A DNA stretch of 64,000 nt from positions 17,047 to 81,046 of the forward strand of contig QZCP01000195.1 of NCBI GenBank assembly GCA_003956705.1. Reading direction: 5' to 3'. How positions within the stretch are numbered: the first letter of the stretch is position 1; the number at the start of each line of letters is the position of its first letter. The stretch comes from Brevipalpus yothersi. Its lineage: Eukaryota; Arthropoda; Arachnida; Trombidiformes; Tenuipalpidae. Below the pieces are notes generated by a model. That model ran no database searches, was not told where the DNA came from, and saw nothing but the letters and a program-made list of their open reading frames with translations. The translations under genes were made by a program, and so were the position numbers. Positions 14,107 through 26,243 of the stretch are shown piece after piece.

Positions 14107-14929
14107 CTATTTGCTTTTTGGCTTTCTGAAACGACCAAATGATTTCTTTTTCGATGAAGCTGATGATGATGATTTTCGCGATGGTTTTCTACTCTGTCCA
14201 CTTCTACCTCGTGGTCTAGAGGATGGACCATCTTGTTCTTTATCTTTTCTTTGGGGTTTTCGTCGAGTGTTTTGAGACTTCTTCTTCTCTTTAAGTCTAT
14301 CTTTCTTCATTCTCGAATCTACAAGCTTGTAACGACCCTTGATTGCACCAGGTTTTCGATTAATTTTACCTTTCTTGGCAACTACATAAGTGACATCTTT
14401 TTTGTTCTCTTTCAAAGCCTTCTTGTACAAACTGTAATGAGAAAAAATTGTTAACATAATCAAGACAAATTGTTCTAAAGTGAATCTTACCCTCTTATGG
14501 TTGCCATTTTTTCCTTCTCGCTCATATCAGGAGCTTCCGTCAAAGATTCGGCCTTCTTTCGCGCTCTTTCGAGTTTTCTTTGAGCTCGCTTGCGCTTTCG
14601 TGCTTTAGCTTCTACCACTCTTTTCAAAGGTCTAGCATCTATTTCCTGTAACTTTTGCTTATATTCATTAACAACCGAAACTGGAACAGGTATTGGCTTA
14701 TGGAAATGAGCTTCTTCATCTTTTTTGAACCAAGAGGGTAGAAAGTCTTGATCCGCATGCATGTATCGGTTCCAAGCGGCGTCTTCAATTTCCCTTCGCT
14801 GCTTTTTGGATTCGAGCATCATAGTTCCCAATGCAAGACCACCAGGATCTAATTTTACCTTACGCTTACACTTTTCTTTAAATCTAGGATCTTCTTTCCT
14901 TTTCCGTGAGTCAGGGTCTTCGTCACTGT

Positions 14930-14961
<32 letters not shown>

Positions 14962-16825
14962 TCTCGGACAATATCTTGATCGCTGTCATCTTCGAAATGC
15001 ACCTTCTTTGTTTTCTTCTTAGTGCCACTTTTACGGCCCAGCTCTTCTTCATTGATGATCTTTTCATCTTCATCATCCTGAAATTGTTCATCAACGAACG
15101 ACTCCCGCTGGAAAAACATGCCATTTTTCACATCCTTAGGTCGATCATCGAGATCGACAAGTAGTCCTTGTTCCTCATCATCTTCACCTTCATAGTTATC
15201 GTCCATCTTACCATTGAGATCATCTTCTCCAAGGGAGCCATCTTGACTTAATTCATCATCATCGTCGTCAGGTTTCACATCTTCATCTTCGAAGTCATAA
15301 TCATCTCTTGAATCTCTATCGAATAGAACTCTTTTCGGAAGAGTTGCTTCATCATCATCATCCGAGTCTAGAACTCCTTTTTTCGCTTCATCCATAGAAA
15401 TTTCTTGGAATCTGTCGACTTCTTTTCTATTTTTCAAGCTTTTCAGTAGGAAAAGTTCTAAATCTTCTTCATGGAGATCATTATCACAGACCATCTTCAG
15501 ACTCATTCTTTCATTAAGTTTACGTCTCTCTTTCAGAATTTTCTTCTTCTTCCGTTTGAGTTGAGCTAACTCATCATCATCATCATCGTTTTCATTGAGA
15601 TCATCGGCTTCATTCTCATCCTTCAGATCCAATTCTTCGGTTTCGATTGTTGGTTTTTCATCAGGAAACAGCTTTTTCCTGAGCTTACGCCTCCAGGCGA
15701 TCAATTCACTGGAAAAATTTCAATCAATGAATAAAAAAACCACAACGAAAGGCTTAGAAAAACTTACAGGATATCTTTTCTACCTAAAACTTTGATGTCT
15801 TTGCAAAGTTCTTTTATATCATCGGTAGTTAATGGATCATTCAGAATTTCATCTGTGTCGAGAATTATCTGGAAGAAGAGATACGAAGATGTCAGTCAAG
15901 CAATTGATGGAGGAATCTTCAGATTACTTACTTCACTGGCATCGCTGAGCAGTTCAATATGTTTTACGCTTCTGATAAACTTGCTAGCGTTGAGCTTGTG
16001 ATATAGAGTATAATCTCCTTCGGCATAACCCTCAGGCTTGGCTTTCTTTTTGGCAGATTCAGGCTTGAGAAGCTCAGCTTTCTTCTTTTTCTCAGCATCA
16101 GGAGCGGCAATGTCTTCGAATAAATATGAAGGATCAAAAAATTTTGGATCAATATAATCAGGTGCCAAAAACTTTTGACAAACAATGAATATTTCGGCCG
16201 ACTCATGACGAGAAGCTTGAGGCTTAGTTGCGTGAACTTTCTTAAACAATTTACTTAACAACCACACCAGTGCATTGTAATCTTTACATCGGAAAACTTT
16301 GGTAATAAACCAGCCTCCTTTCATCAAAAATTCGGAGGCCAATTGAACAGCACTCAGTGTCAATCGAATTTGAGCATAAGCATCATGAATCCAGCTTTTT
16401 CCCACATTAGGAGCACCATCATTCAGTATAACATCGGCTTTCCATGTTTTCAACTCTTTACTCAACATTGATCGACACTTGGATGTAGTAATATCAGCTT
16501 GAAAAGTGATAACATTGTGTAGAGGCTTTATTGGTACCAAATCAATTCCAACAATAACACTTGATACGGGCATAAATTTTTGAGCCACTTGGAGCCATCC
16601 TCCAGGTGCTGAACACAAATCAACACAAACCTTGGAACGCTGAAGAAATTCAAATTTTCGATTCAATTGAATCAACTTGAACGCCGCACGAGATCGATAC
16701 CCTTAAATAGAATTAAATCAATCAGATTATCAATCAACAAACCACATTCTCTACATACCTGTCTCTTTGGCGAGCTTATAAAATCTATCTTTACGCTGCT
16801 TTCCAACTTTGGTCTTTCTACCCAT
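14107..16825 (-). CDS. FTSJ3: FtsJ-type rRNA 2'-O-methyltransferase (FTSJ3/Spb1 homologue)
   Basis: Nucleolar SAM-dependent methyltransferase needed for large-subunit pre-rRNA processing. Five in-phase exons (complement): 16759-16825, 15932-16701, 15768-15868, 14491-15708, 14107-14431. Product 826 aa, close to human FTSJ3. The N-terminal FtsJ domain has the SAM motif [10 protein letters not shown] (49-58) and the K-D-K-E catalytic tetrad as Lys31, Asp117 (LNDGAP), Lys157 (TKVFR) and about Glu192 (ESAEIF). The middle holds the DUF3381-like [12 protein letters not shown] segment and the [12 protein letters not shown] segment. It is followed by very acidic Asp/Glu tracts, one encoded by a GAT triplet run near 14935-14957. 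The C-terminus is the Spb1_C domain, with a Lys/Arg/Ser-rich tail ending RFRKPKSK typical of nucleolar proteins. Confidence 0.96.
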
Positions 16826-17191
16826 GATTCCCACCACTCACTAGTACAGTTTCTTATCAACAGGATCAAAATTAATATAAATTAATATAAACTTTTCAAT
16901 TAAATTAAAAACCAAAGACAAAAAATGCTCATCAACATGATAAAGCACGTGTTGATGAAAGCGGTTTAAACTTTGCTTTTGCATGGAGAAAAGAGCGCTA
17001 AATTTGAATTTTCGAATATTTTTTGAGCGCAAAAAAAAATCGGAACAAAATTGATTTTGGATTGAATTGTGACAACTTTTAAAATTAATTAGTTTTACTA
17101 ATAACAATAATTTTTTTTAGATCACAAATACATAGACAAAGAATGCATGTGAGGTATAGATTTTGAAAGAGGTATTTTTTCATAGATGAGC
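16826..17191. other. Short spacer between FTSJ3 and the MFS gene
   Basis: AT-rich 366 bp. It holds the FTSJ3 5' flank and the MFS gene 3' flank. Nothing else seen. Confidence 0.6.
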
Positions 17192-18976
17192 TCATTGCTC
17201 TTCAGTGCCTGGTGAGATCTCTAACCTCGCAAGTGGAGAGGAAGAATTTTCGAGGCTATTTTGTTTTCCTACATATTTGATTGAGAAAATCAGTATGAGA
17301 GTTATTATCATGGTTCCAGCTTCTAGGTAGAGACTGAATGCTGGCTCTTGATCTAAAAATGATCCAATAATTGATGGATAAATTATCGCCATTATAGAGC
17401 CAAGAAACAACATCAAAGATCCGTTGAGATGATCGATAGAGAGATATTCGTTGATGAATGGTAGCATCGATGGATACAAGGATGATGTGGATATTCCTAG
17501 AATTACGATGAAAATCCAAATCATCTCAATTGATGTATCAAAACAAAAGATCAATACCATGCTTGAGAAGAGTGTCAAAAGACAATTGGCAATCAAAATA
17601 GTTGCTGGTTTGACTAGTGTACTAATGTATATGAACAAAAATTTGGCAGCAGTATGAGATATGTACATAACTGATTTCATATAGGATGCCTGAGAGCCAC
17701 TTATACCCAATGAAGATCGTTTGAGAGAAATAATCAAATATTCTGAGAAAACAATATCAACCCCACAATAGAACATTATCATAAGGCCAGCAAAAATTGT
17801 CAAAATCAAGCTATGTTGAGACCTAGGACTCTCATTAGTCCCCTGAGCTCGACTCTGTTCCCCATAAGATGTCATCAAAGGTAGACGTTGATTCTTGGGA
17901 AAGCTCATTTGATGAAAAAAAAGGATAAGTAACAATACCAATGGTGACAGATTGAAGATTCCGGTCAGTAGAAAAGGAACCCAAATCACACCATTTGACT
18001 GAGAAGCTAGTTGATTTAAGTTTGTATCTTGTGAATTAATAGCCACAGAAGTTAGATTCGACGATCCTTGTGACAGAAAAGGAGCAGTATAAATATTAAG
18101 AAAACTGCATCCGAGACCAAAAACAGCGTATAAAGTCAGTACATAGGGAGTGCTCTTTTCTTGATACGATCTATGAAAATAAATTAATCATTTGTTTGAG
18201 TATCAATCGAATTCTGTTTCTAGAGTATCGAGAATTTATGAAGACTACAAACCTCAGCAGATAGACATTCGTGCCGACATCCATGATTCCGGTGGTGAAT
18301 CCATTGATAGCAATGGCAAAATTCATCTGATATATATTTCTCAGAAAACCAACCCATGTAATGCTCGTCAAATTGATCAGAAGAGCTATCACCATCGCTA
18401 TTAGAGGAACTGTCATATGATAGATTCCACCTCCTAATGTTAAATGATTCATGAGAATTTTTTGCTCCTTAAATGAATCGATGCTGTGGTTACACTCACC
18501 TGTCAATGAGCCCAACGCATAGGCTCCAGATCGAACTTGGAATAACGTTGAGATCTCAACAATAGATGAGTTAGTAATATTCGCAAGATCATCTAATGTT
18601 GGCGATAGGATTTCATATACAAGTCCCTGGTTGAAAGAAATGCATGTGATGAAGTTAAGCTATAATCTTCCACATTAAATAGCTGACATTGCGAGCTCAA
18701 GATCGAATGAACGTGATCATGACGATCAAAATCATGGTAAAATGACTCTGTAGCGAATAAGTTATCTTATTTTAAGTACCTCAAAAATGATTTCATCAAA
18801 CTCAAATTAATTAGGTATTTTGCTCAACGATTAGTCTACTTTTTGAATTCCTCAGCATTTTGTAAACTTACCATAGTAAATGATAGTGTAAAAAAGCTGG
18901 CAAGTAGCGTTTTGTCGAACTTATTTGTTCTTTGAGGTTCATTCTCAGGAAGATTGTCACCGGATCCAACATCCAT
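17192..18976 (-). CDS. Major facilitator superfamily transporter, MFSD4/Naglt1-like
   Basis: Predicted 12-TM plasma-membrane transporter. Exons (complement): 18872-18976, 18500-18626, 18253-18433, 17192-18170, giving 463 aa with all phases matching. The first half has GLVYEILSPTLDDLA, YALGSLTGGGIY and NGFTTGIMDVGTNVYLLR, which resemble the conserved GP.LLDLA, GS..GG.L.DR and G...DTGGN segments of MFSD4/Naglt1 hexose transporters. The second half has six hydrophobic segments after a hydrophilic central loop. The 66-bp intron 18434-18499 is a multiple of three and contains no stop, so its retention would give a 485-aa form with 22 extra residues in an early loop. Family membership in MFS is secure; MFSD4/Naglt1 is my best subfamily match, and the substrate is unknown. 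Confidence 0.78.
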
Positions 18977-20123
18977 TGCTCAATTGATGGTGACTAGAAG
19001 AGAAGATGAGAATTTGGAATATAAAAAACAAAGCAAATTTGAAAGCACGTCAAAGGTATAAACTATCTATTAAACTTGTACGAGGTGGACGAAGGAAGTG
19101 TTGAGTAAGAAGAGAAATGATGAGATCACTAATGATCAACTTGATCATCAGAACTGCCATGTGAATGAAGGGAAGAGCAATTGTTATCTTATGTTACTCA
19201 ATCAATTCTTATATCGATTGATGTATGCCATCAGAGTATATACACTGTATAACTACTTTGGAACACATGATCACATCTTATTCTTGAAACTATTTGCATC
19301 TGACCTTCCACAATTTTACATGCATATCATCAATCTTAATCATTTTGAAACTTTTTCTCTCTCTTCTTTTTCTCTTCCAAAATTGTGTCTACATTATCAT
19401 GTAGCCAATTTTGTGGGTGAAAAAAATTTTGATGATCATTGACTATAATTTTTTAAGCTTTTATACGCCCACTACAATCAAATGAAAACGTGGAAAATTT
19501 TTCTCTTTCCTCTGAAATACAATGTCCTTGAAAAATTCGAAAGTATTCTCACAAGTTAGTAACATTCGTTGAAACAATTTTAACCAGCCAAATTTTCTCA
19601 AATTCAAATCAACATGTAAGTATATCATTTAAATAACTCTCTCTCATATTCTCACAACATAATTCTGATAAGACCCACACATTTTTGGCCAAATTAAGTA
19701 GACCAAATAAACTACATACAATATTCAAATCAGCCACAAAAGTATTTTCGAGAACGTTGATGGTAATCAAGTTGCGGGTGACATAAGGAACAAAATTGAG
19801 TAGTTATAAATTTTAAATTATTTTCTCTCTTCTCTCGGATTTTAAGAAATGCACTAAACACTCAAGGCACCATGAACACCATGAACAACAATCAATTGAA
19901 CTATGAATGAATGAATCAAAATTATCAATTGAATCATGAGGAAGCGGCATCATGAAGCATGCTCTTGAACTCATAACAGCAAAACATGCTGTTACAGCGT
20001 GTTTAGTTTGTTTACTTCTTCTTGTTATTTTGATATACTGTTCATCATCATGAACATTCTTCATTCTGATTCATTCTCATGATGATAATAATAATAATGT
20101 TGACAATTTAATATTGTACGGTG
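18977..20123. other. Divergent intergenic region between the MFS gene (-) and the DEAD-box gene (+)
   Basis: About 1.1 kb of AT-rich DNA that must hold both promoters. The ORF at 19098-19442 starts from ATG-like context but has no domain signature and looks like translated AT-rich DNA. Confidence 0.55.
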
Positions 20124-21680
20124 ATGACTACTATTTATTGTAGGTCATATTTATTGAGTTTGTGTAAATCTAGGAGAACATGTGTTGAGTTCACCTATGA
20201 TCATTCGATTGGTCAAATAATCAATCGTGCTTCACTGTGTACCGTGAAAATAAGTGGAAATGAGTCGCCAATTGTGGACAATTCCGTTAATCATCAACAT
20301 CATCGTCCTAAAGATTCATCTAAATCTGAATTTGATTCAATCTTTTTGAATGGTGAAGATATACCACCACCAGTGGAAAATGTGGCCTCATGCAATTGGC
20401 CAAAATATATTGTCGATTATCTTGATCGAAAAAAGATCACCAAACTTACACCGATACAATCTTATGGATGGTCGGTAGCTTTGGCCAAGCGAGATATGAT
20501 TGGTGTTGCTCGAACTGGATCAGGCAAAACATTGGCCTATCTATTACCCGGTCTTGTGCACATTGACAAAAGATTGGATGAAAATCGTGTCTACAAAGGT
20601 CCAAAGGCACTGGTTCTACTGCCAACCCGAGAATTAACACAACAGGTGGAAAGAGTTTGTGTTGATATTGGACATTATCCGCCGGTTTCCCTGTATGGTG
20701 GAACAGATCGGACTGTTCAACATTCAATCTTGAAAACAACTTGTCCAGAGATCATTTTTGCAACACCAGGTCGATTGAATGATTTTTTGGATTCCAAAGC
20801 TGTCGAATTGAAAGATGTCACCTATTTGGTGCTCGATGAAGCTGATCGTATGTTAGAGATGGGTTTTGAGCCGGAAATCAAGAGAATTATCAAACGAACA
20901 GATAGGACAAGAAGACAAACTCTGATGTGGAGTGCAACATGGCCTGATGAGGTGAAAAATTTGGCTATCGATTTCTTTGAGCGTCCAGTTGAGATTCGAG
21001 TTGGCTCAGAGGAAGCTTATGCCAATCCAAATATCAAACAGTCGATTATTTTTTGTGATATAGAACAGAAAGAAAAGAAATTCATTGATCTCATTCGTGA
21101 AATTATTGGTAAGGATGATGATCCAAGCTATAATCGAATATTGGTGTTTGCTTCACAAAAGAACAAAGTCGATTATCTTGTACGATTGTTGACTTCCTAT
21201 GGTCATCAAGCTTTAGGATTACACGGCGACAAACCTCAAAGTTCTCGAGACTTTATAATGGATGGCTTTAGACGAGGTGATCGCCGTATTATGGTGGCTA
21301 CTGATGTCGCTTCAAGAGGCATTGATATTCAATCGATCAAACATGTGATCAGTTATGATATGCCCATGGTAATCGAAGACTACATCCATCGAATCGGAAG
21401 AACTGGTAGAGGAGAAAAAGAAGGTTTTTCTCATGCTTTTTTTACTATAACTGATTTGAGAATATCCAAGGATTTATTAGAAGTTCTAAAGCGTAACAAT
21501 CAAGAGATACCCGATAGATTAGTTGAAATTGCTGCCAGGACAGCTCGAGAGCTCAATCGAAGAGCGAAAAATTTTTCAAGATTCTCTCCTACTCCCCATT
21601 ATGATTCCAACAGACCTGGTCAAGTGTATTCAAATTTTAGACGACGTTTTTCATGTTTTTGTGGTCCTTTTGGAGAGTAA
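20124..21680 (+). CDS. DEAD-box ATP-dependent RNA helicase (DDX5/Dbp2-like), single exon
   Basis: RNA helicase of superfamily 2. Single exon, 518 aa, ATG at 20124 (the frame opens slightly upstream with GTG). Motifs in order: Q motif TPIQSYGW (109-116), motif I ARTGSGKT (129-136), Ia PTREL (167-171), GG (192-193), Ib TPGR (214-217), II DEAD (238-241), III SAT in MWSATWP (270-272), then LHGDK, VATDVASRGIDI and HRIGRTGRG. MWSATWP and the overall core are closest in memory to DDX5/DDX17/Dbp2. It lacks the long RG/Q-rich tail of DDX5. The N-terminus is Arg/Ser/Cys-rich with few acidic residues, so mitochondrial targeting is possible but not shown. The absence of introns could reflect a retrocopy, although other long single-exon genes occur here. 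Confidence 0.93.
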   Translation: MTTIYCRSYLLSLCKSRRTCVEFTYDHSIGQIINRASLCTVKISGNESPIVDNSVNHQHHRPKDSSKSEFDSIFLNGEDIPPPVENVASCNWPKYIVDYLDRKKITKLTPIQSYGWSVALAKRDMIGVARTGSGKTLAYLLPGLVHIDKRLDENRVYKGPKALVLLPTRELTQQVERVCVDIGHYPPVSLYGGTDRTVQHSILKTTCPEIIFATPGRLNDFLDSKAVELKDVTYLVLDEADRMLEMGFEPEIKRIIKRTDRTRRQTLMWSATWPDEVKNLAIDFFERPVEIRVGSEEAYANPNIKQSIIFCDIEQKEKKFIDLIREIIGKDDDPSYNRILVFASQKNKVDYLVRLLTSYGHQALGLHGDKPQSSRDFIMDGFRRGDRRIMVATDVASRGIDIQSIKHVISYDMPMVIEDYIHRIGRTGRGEKEGFSHAFFTITDLRISKDLLEVLKRNNQEIPDRLVEIAARTARELNRRAKNFSRFSPTPHYDSNRPGQVYSNFRRRFSCFCGPFGE

Positions 21681-23317
21681 AAGTGCCTTATTTTCAAAAA
21701 GACCTTGTTTTACTCAATTTTTGTCCCCATTTCAGAGATCATTTTCGTGCTCCACTCAGTTTCTTCTTGATCTGATTTTCTTTCATTTGCAACAATTTTA
21801 AATATGATAAACTATCTTCAATTTAAAGTGAATAACTTACCGGAATTTATCTCTCTCAATTGAATTGAGGTGAGCGCGTGTAGAAGAAAGCATCAAACGT
21901 ACACAATCAGTTGTATGGCTTTTCAAACGTCCTTCCATTGACATACCCACTAGCATAACAAAAAAAAATCTGCACTCAATCAATGAGTCATCGAGCCTTG
22001 TTTTTGTTGTTGTTGTTGCTGGTAATTTTAATAATAATACAGGATCATATACAAGAACATAGTTGATAGATACTATTAAGAAACTTTCCATTTTCCCTCT
22101 TGTTGATGATCAAATGATAATTATTTTCCAGAGAAGAACAAAAGTTAACATACGAATGGTAGCCTCAAGGGTGAAAGGATAATGCTTGGACCTTCTCCTT
22201 GAGGCATCCTCCCAATTTTTCTCAACGAATTATGAAACGAATAATTACACTCTAATTATCATCTGAGTGAGATGATTTCTTCTTAATCGTTAGGATCATC
22301 AGTGAAATAATGGCAAAATGTATGCAAAAGTCTGGGTCACTAGACTATGGATACAATTATGTATGATTGATTCTTATTATCAAAAAAGTATTCCCACTCA
22401 TGGAATCATCAGCCCACAAGAATTTTTCACGGTTATCATTATAGCCCTGGAATTCTTCCAGGCCATTGCAAAAATTTGCAAAGTTATATTCATCTTCTTT
22501 CAGCATGTAGTCTTTGTTCAAGAAGTCTGACATACACCACTCAACTGACTCACTCACCTGTATTCATTCAATGTTCACGTTCAATTGATTCAATCGAACA
22601 AATTCAATCCATCCATGATTATCAAATCAATGAACCAATATCATAACAACAAGTGAGGGTAGATCAAAAGAAAATATGTGACAAATAAATCAGTTATTTA
22701 TGTGAACGATAGATAGAAATCACTTCCGAGTGTATAGTTCTGAATAATTTAGCTCGTTTGATTCAATTGTAACAGCACGCTGTGACAAAAATGCTGTGCC
22801 ATGATGAACGTGAATAGATATTCATATTTGTCTTGTAAAATGGGCTCATGACAGGAATGAAGCTGAAAAAAACCAACTTTTCCCCTTCCCTGCATGACTT
22901 CTACCTAATAGTGAAAATTTTTCCACTGAACAAGATTCCATTAAACAGATAGTCAATAGAGAGAGAGAGAAAATTGTGACCATTGAATGAGAATGTAAGT
23001 GATTCACTCTTACTGCCACGATAAGTTAAGTGATCTTAAGATGAAAATAGGATTGACAGGTACAAATGTTCTTTGATCTTTATCACATATTTGAATTCAA
23101 TTTTGGTCCCCTCTCTCTCTCTCTCTCTCTCTTACGTCGATTTTTCTGAGCCCTATCCATCAGATCACAGAGAAGTACCAGTAGTCATTTTGGGAAAATT
23201 TTTTGACTAATTATTTCCATCTTGTCAGCGGGAAAAATGATCATCAATTATGAATCGTTACAATCTCTACAGAGGAAAAGCAAAACGAAGCGAAGTGAGT
23301 ATCACTAGGATAGGTTG

Positions 23318-23320
<3 letters not shown>

Positions 23321-23360
<40 letters not shown>
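23321..23360. repeat. (GA)n microsatellite
   Basis: 20 GA units. Confidence 0.98.
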
Positions 23361-23361
<1 letters not shown>

Positions 23362-23618
23362 GTTGATCATGAGAAGAGAGCAAGAAGAAGAAGAAAAGGT
23401 AGAAAGTTGCAAAGAAGCCGAAATGAAAAAAGTGGCCCCGAATGATTCGAAAAATTTTTACACTTTGTATGTGTATGATCACTTTGATGATAGATAGATT
23501 CACTTGATCGCTTGTGTCCTTGTTGGCCATCTCTTATCATTTTTTCAACATATCACAATCAACTACGAAACCTGTCTGCATCTTTTCTATTGTATATATT
23601 TTGCTCTCTCTCTCTCTC

Positions 23619-23966
23619 NNNNNNNNNNNNNNNNNNNNNNNNNNNNNNNNNNNNNNNNNNNNNNNNNNNNNNNNNNNNNNNNNNNNNNNNNNNNNNNNNN
23701 NNNNNNNNNNNNNNNNNNNNNNNNNNNNNNNNNNNNNNNNNNNNNNNNNNNNNNNNNNNNNNNNNNNNNNNNNNNNNNNNNNNNNNNNNNNNNNNNNNNN
23801 NNNNNNNNNNNNNNNNNNNNNNNNNNNNNNNNNNNNNNNNNNNNNNNNNNNNNNNNNNNNNNNNNNNNNNNNNNNNNNNNNNNNNNNNNNNNNNNNNNNN
23901 NNNNNNNNNNNNNNNNNNNNNNNNNNNNNNNNNNNNNNNNNNNNNNNNNNNNNNNNNNNNNNNNNN
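23619..23966. other. Assembly gap (348 N) inside a (CT)n array
   Basis: Flanked directly on both sides by CT dinucleotides (23603-23618 and 23967-24032), so the missing sequence is probably more of the same array. Confidence 0.99.

Positions 23967-24032
<66 letters not shown>
23967..24032. repeat. (CT)n microsatellite, right edge of the gap
   Basis: At least 33 CT units that continue into the N run. Confidence 0.98.
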
Positions 24033-24037
<5 letters not shown>

Positions 24038-24845
24038 ATCAACTTTCTCTCTCAACTGGCTCTCGCTCTCTTTCGTGTTCCATTATAATAAGTTTCAATT
24101 TTTTCCATGCTGCTTCAGGAATAGGTTGAATATTTTTTTTTATGATCAATTGAAATTATTCATCAAATTTTTTCACTCTCCCTCTTTCGTTCCAAAATTC
24201 TGTTTACATGTGGTTGTAATGATTTTCGTTGATACACACATACACACAGTGAAGTTCGAGCGACAAAAGTTTTCCACTCTTTCACTTCACTTCTTATCCA
24301 TTAATTAAACCTAACTTATCGTCACTTGCTTGCACAATTTGTGTCTACGAGACTAACTCACTTCCTTTTTATCCTCACATCGCTCACAGCTCATGAGTTC
24401 TTATTGCTTAATGAAATCGAATCTGTCAACAATCGTTTGTTGAAACTTTCAACACATATTCCACACACACACACATACATACACACCAAACTCTGGGGAA
24501 GCGGCCTACAAACACCACACCACAAGCATCAAACACTTATTGGATTCCTTTTTTTCTTCCATTCTACATTGTCCTAGAAGATTTTTTTTTCTCAGCCTTT
24601 CTCTGTCTCTTTCTCTTCCCTAACCCTGTTTGATCGATATTCTATAAAATTGTTTTCACCATTACAGTAACTACTGCTACTTAATACTTTTCGCTCGTGT
24701 TTTACTTGTGAAAAGTTTCGATAAGTATTGTCCACATTGTCCTCGTGAACATTACGATTGATTAATCAATCATCAACATTATTATTAGTGAGATCAACGT
24801 TGTTAATTAATTAATCCTGGAATTGGAAACAATTTCACTGTGATC

Positions 24846-26243
24846 ATGAAGGGTAGTGTGGAAGGAGAAGCAGTTAATCAAGAGCCTCTCTTGTCCAAAT
24901 ATGAGACCGATCAAATGCCCAGTAGTGTTGATGAGTCCACATCTCGTTCATCATCACCAATACCACCGATTATGTCTTCAAATGATAATAATTGTCGAGT
25001 TAAAATAGATGTTGTTAAAGGTGATGATCCGATGGCCATCAATCCACTTGGTCGTCACAATGGTTATCCAAAAAATATGATCACATCATTTGATCAATTA
25101 TCGGCACCGTCCAAATTACTACTCAAACAGCGGCCGGTTCCATCATCATTGAAAACTCGTAAGCGTGTAGTGTTTAAAAATGGTAGCATTAATGTGACCA
25201 AAGAGAATGTATCAAAACGATCGAGACGATATTTGCAAGATGCATTCACAACTATGGTCGATTTACGATGGCGTTACAATTTGCTGGTATTTTTGTCCGG
25301 TTTCATATGTTCATGGATGTTTTTCGCATCAATATGGTATTTTGTGGCATTTGCACATGGTGATCTAGGTGAAGTGGATGTCAATCATCAACGGTGTGTA
25401 ATCGGAGTCAATTCATTTACAACCGCTTTTCTATTCTCATTTGAAAGTCAACACACAATCGGCTTTGGCAATCGATATCCGCACGAAGATTGTATCGAAG
25501 GAATTGTGGCCATGTGTCTACAATCAATATTCGGTGTTATGGTGGAATGTTTTGTGGTCGGATTTGTGTTTGCCAAGCTATCACGACCGAAAAAGCGATC
25601 ACAAACACTTGTGTTCACTCGAAATGCGGTCATCAATCGACGTGATGGCAAACTAAGTCTTATACTTCGAGTTGGTGATGTTCGTGCTCGATCCTACATT
25701 ATTGGTGCTTCAGTTTCGGCATTGTTCATCAGTAAGAAGACCACGAAAGAAGGTGATGATATACCATTTTATCATCGTAATTTGAAACTTCGATTCGATG
25801 ATTGTGGATCGGAAGTGTTTTTGGTATGGCCGGCCACCATAATACATGAGATAGATGAGACTAGTCCGTTTTATCCGATGAACGCTGATCGAATTAATAA
25901 TGCTAAATTTGAGATTGTCATAATGTTACGCGGAACGGTGGAATCAACTGGACAAACAATTGAGGCACGAACTTCATACTTACCACACGAAATAGTGTGG
26001 GGCAAAAAGTTTGAAAATTTAATAGATTACCGGCTAGATATGGCATGCTATCGGGTTGATTATAGAAAATTTGACACTATTCATGATGCACCTATTGCAA
26101 ATGTATCAGCTTTGGAAGATGATCTAATGAAAATGCAACAAGATGCTGTGGAAGTGGACAAAAATGATCAAGATCCGAGAGATATACTTTCTGATGATCG
26201 AAATATGAATACCTTAACAGAATCATTATCATTTGTTCGATGA
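24846..26243 (+). CDS. Inward-rectifier potassium channel (Kir), copy 1, GFG filter
   Basis: Tetrameric plasma-membrane K+ channel subunit, 465 aa from ATG 24846 in one exon (stop TGA 26241-26243). After a Ser-rich N-terminus comes the cytoplasmic segment KRVVFKNGSINV, a slide helix (TMVDLRWRYNLL), M1 (about 147-169), the pore with FTTAFLFSFESQHTIGFG (filter TIGFG 204-208), M2, and the PKKRSQT PIP2-contact region (249-254). The C-terminal immunoglobulin-like domain includes LRVGDVRARSYIIGA and FLVWPATIIHEID. At the M2 position matching Kir2.1 Asp172 there is Glu234 (GVMVECFVVG). An acidic residue there favours polyamine block, so strong rectification is predicted. Intronless like the second Kir gene at 39750-41225. 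Confidence 0.95.
   Translation: MKGSVEGEAVNQEPLLSKYETDQMPSSVDESTSRSSSPIPPIMSSNDNNCRVKIDVVKGDDPMAINPLGRHNGYPKNMITSFDQLSAPSKLLLKQRPVPSSLKTRKRVVFKNGSINVTKENVSKRSRRYLQDAFTTMVDLRWRYNLLVFLSGFICSWMFFASIWYFVAFAHGDLGEVDVNHQRCVIGVNSFTTAFLFSFESQHTIGFGNRYPHEDCIEGIVAMCLQSIFGVMVECFVVGFVFAKLSRPKKRSQTLVFTRNAVINRRDGKLSLILRVGDVRARSYIIGASVSALFISKKTTKEGDDIPFYHRNLKLRFDDCGSEVFLVWPATIIHEIDETSPFYPMNADRINNAKFEIVIMLRGTVESTGQTIEARTSYLPHEIVWGKKFENLIDYRLDMACYRVDYRKFDTIHDAPIANVSALEDDLMKMQQDAVEVDKNDQDPRDILSDDRNMNTLTESLSFVR

Larger units (their letters stand above)
21681..24845. other. Intergenic region upstream of the first Kir gene, with microsatellites and an assembly gap
   Basis: About 3.2 kb without a supported gene. 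It holds (CT)n at 23110-23132, (GA)n at 23321-23360, the N gap, and (CT)n on both sides of the gap. The last few hundred bases contain CA repeats and the probable 5' UTR of the Kir gene. ORFs reported through here are translated repeats or N runs. Confidence 0.6.

Noticed and set aside
14855..15164. ORFs with poly-Met or poly-Ser runs
   Set aside because: They are shadows of the Asp-coding triplet repeat in FTSJ3 read in other frames.
19098..19442. 114-codon plus-strand ORF
   Set aside because: No domain, no splice context, lies in a divergent promoter region; looks like translated AT-rich DNA.
23504..24308. ORFs up to 264 codons across the second gap
   Set aside because: Made of N plus (CT)n translated as Ser-Leu repeats.
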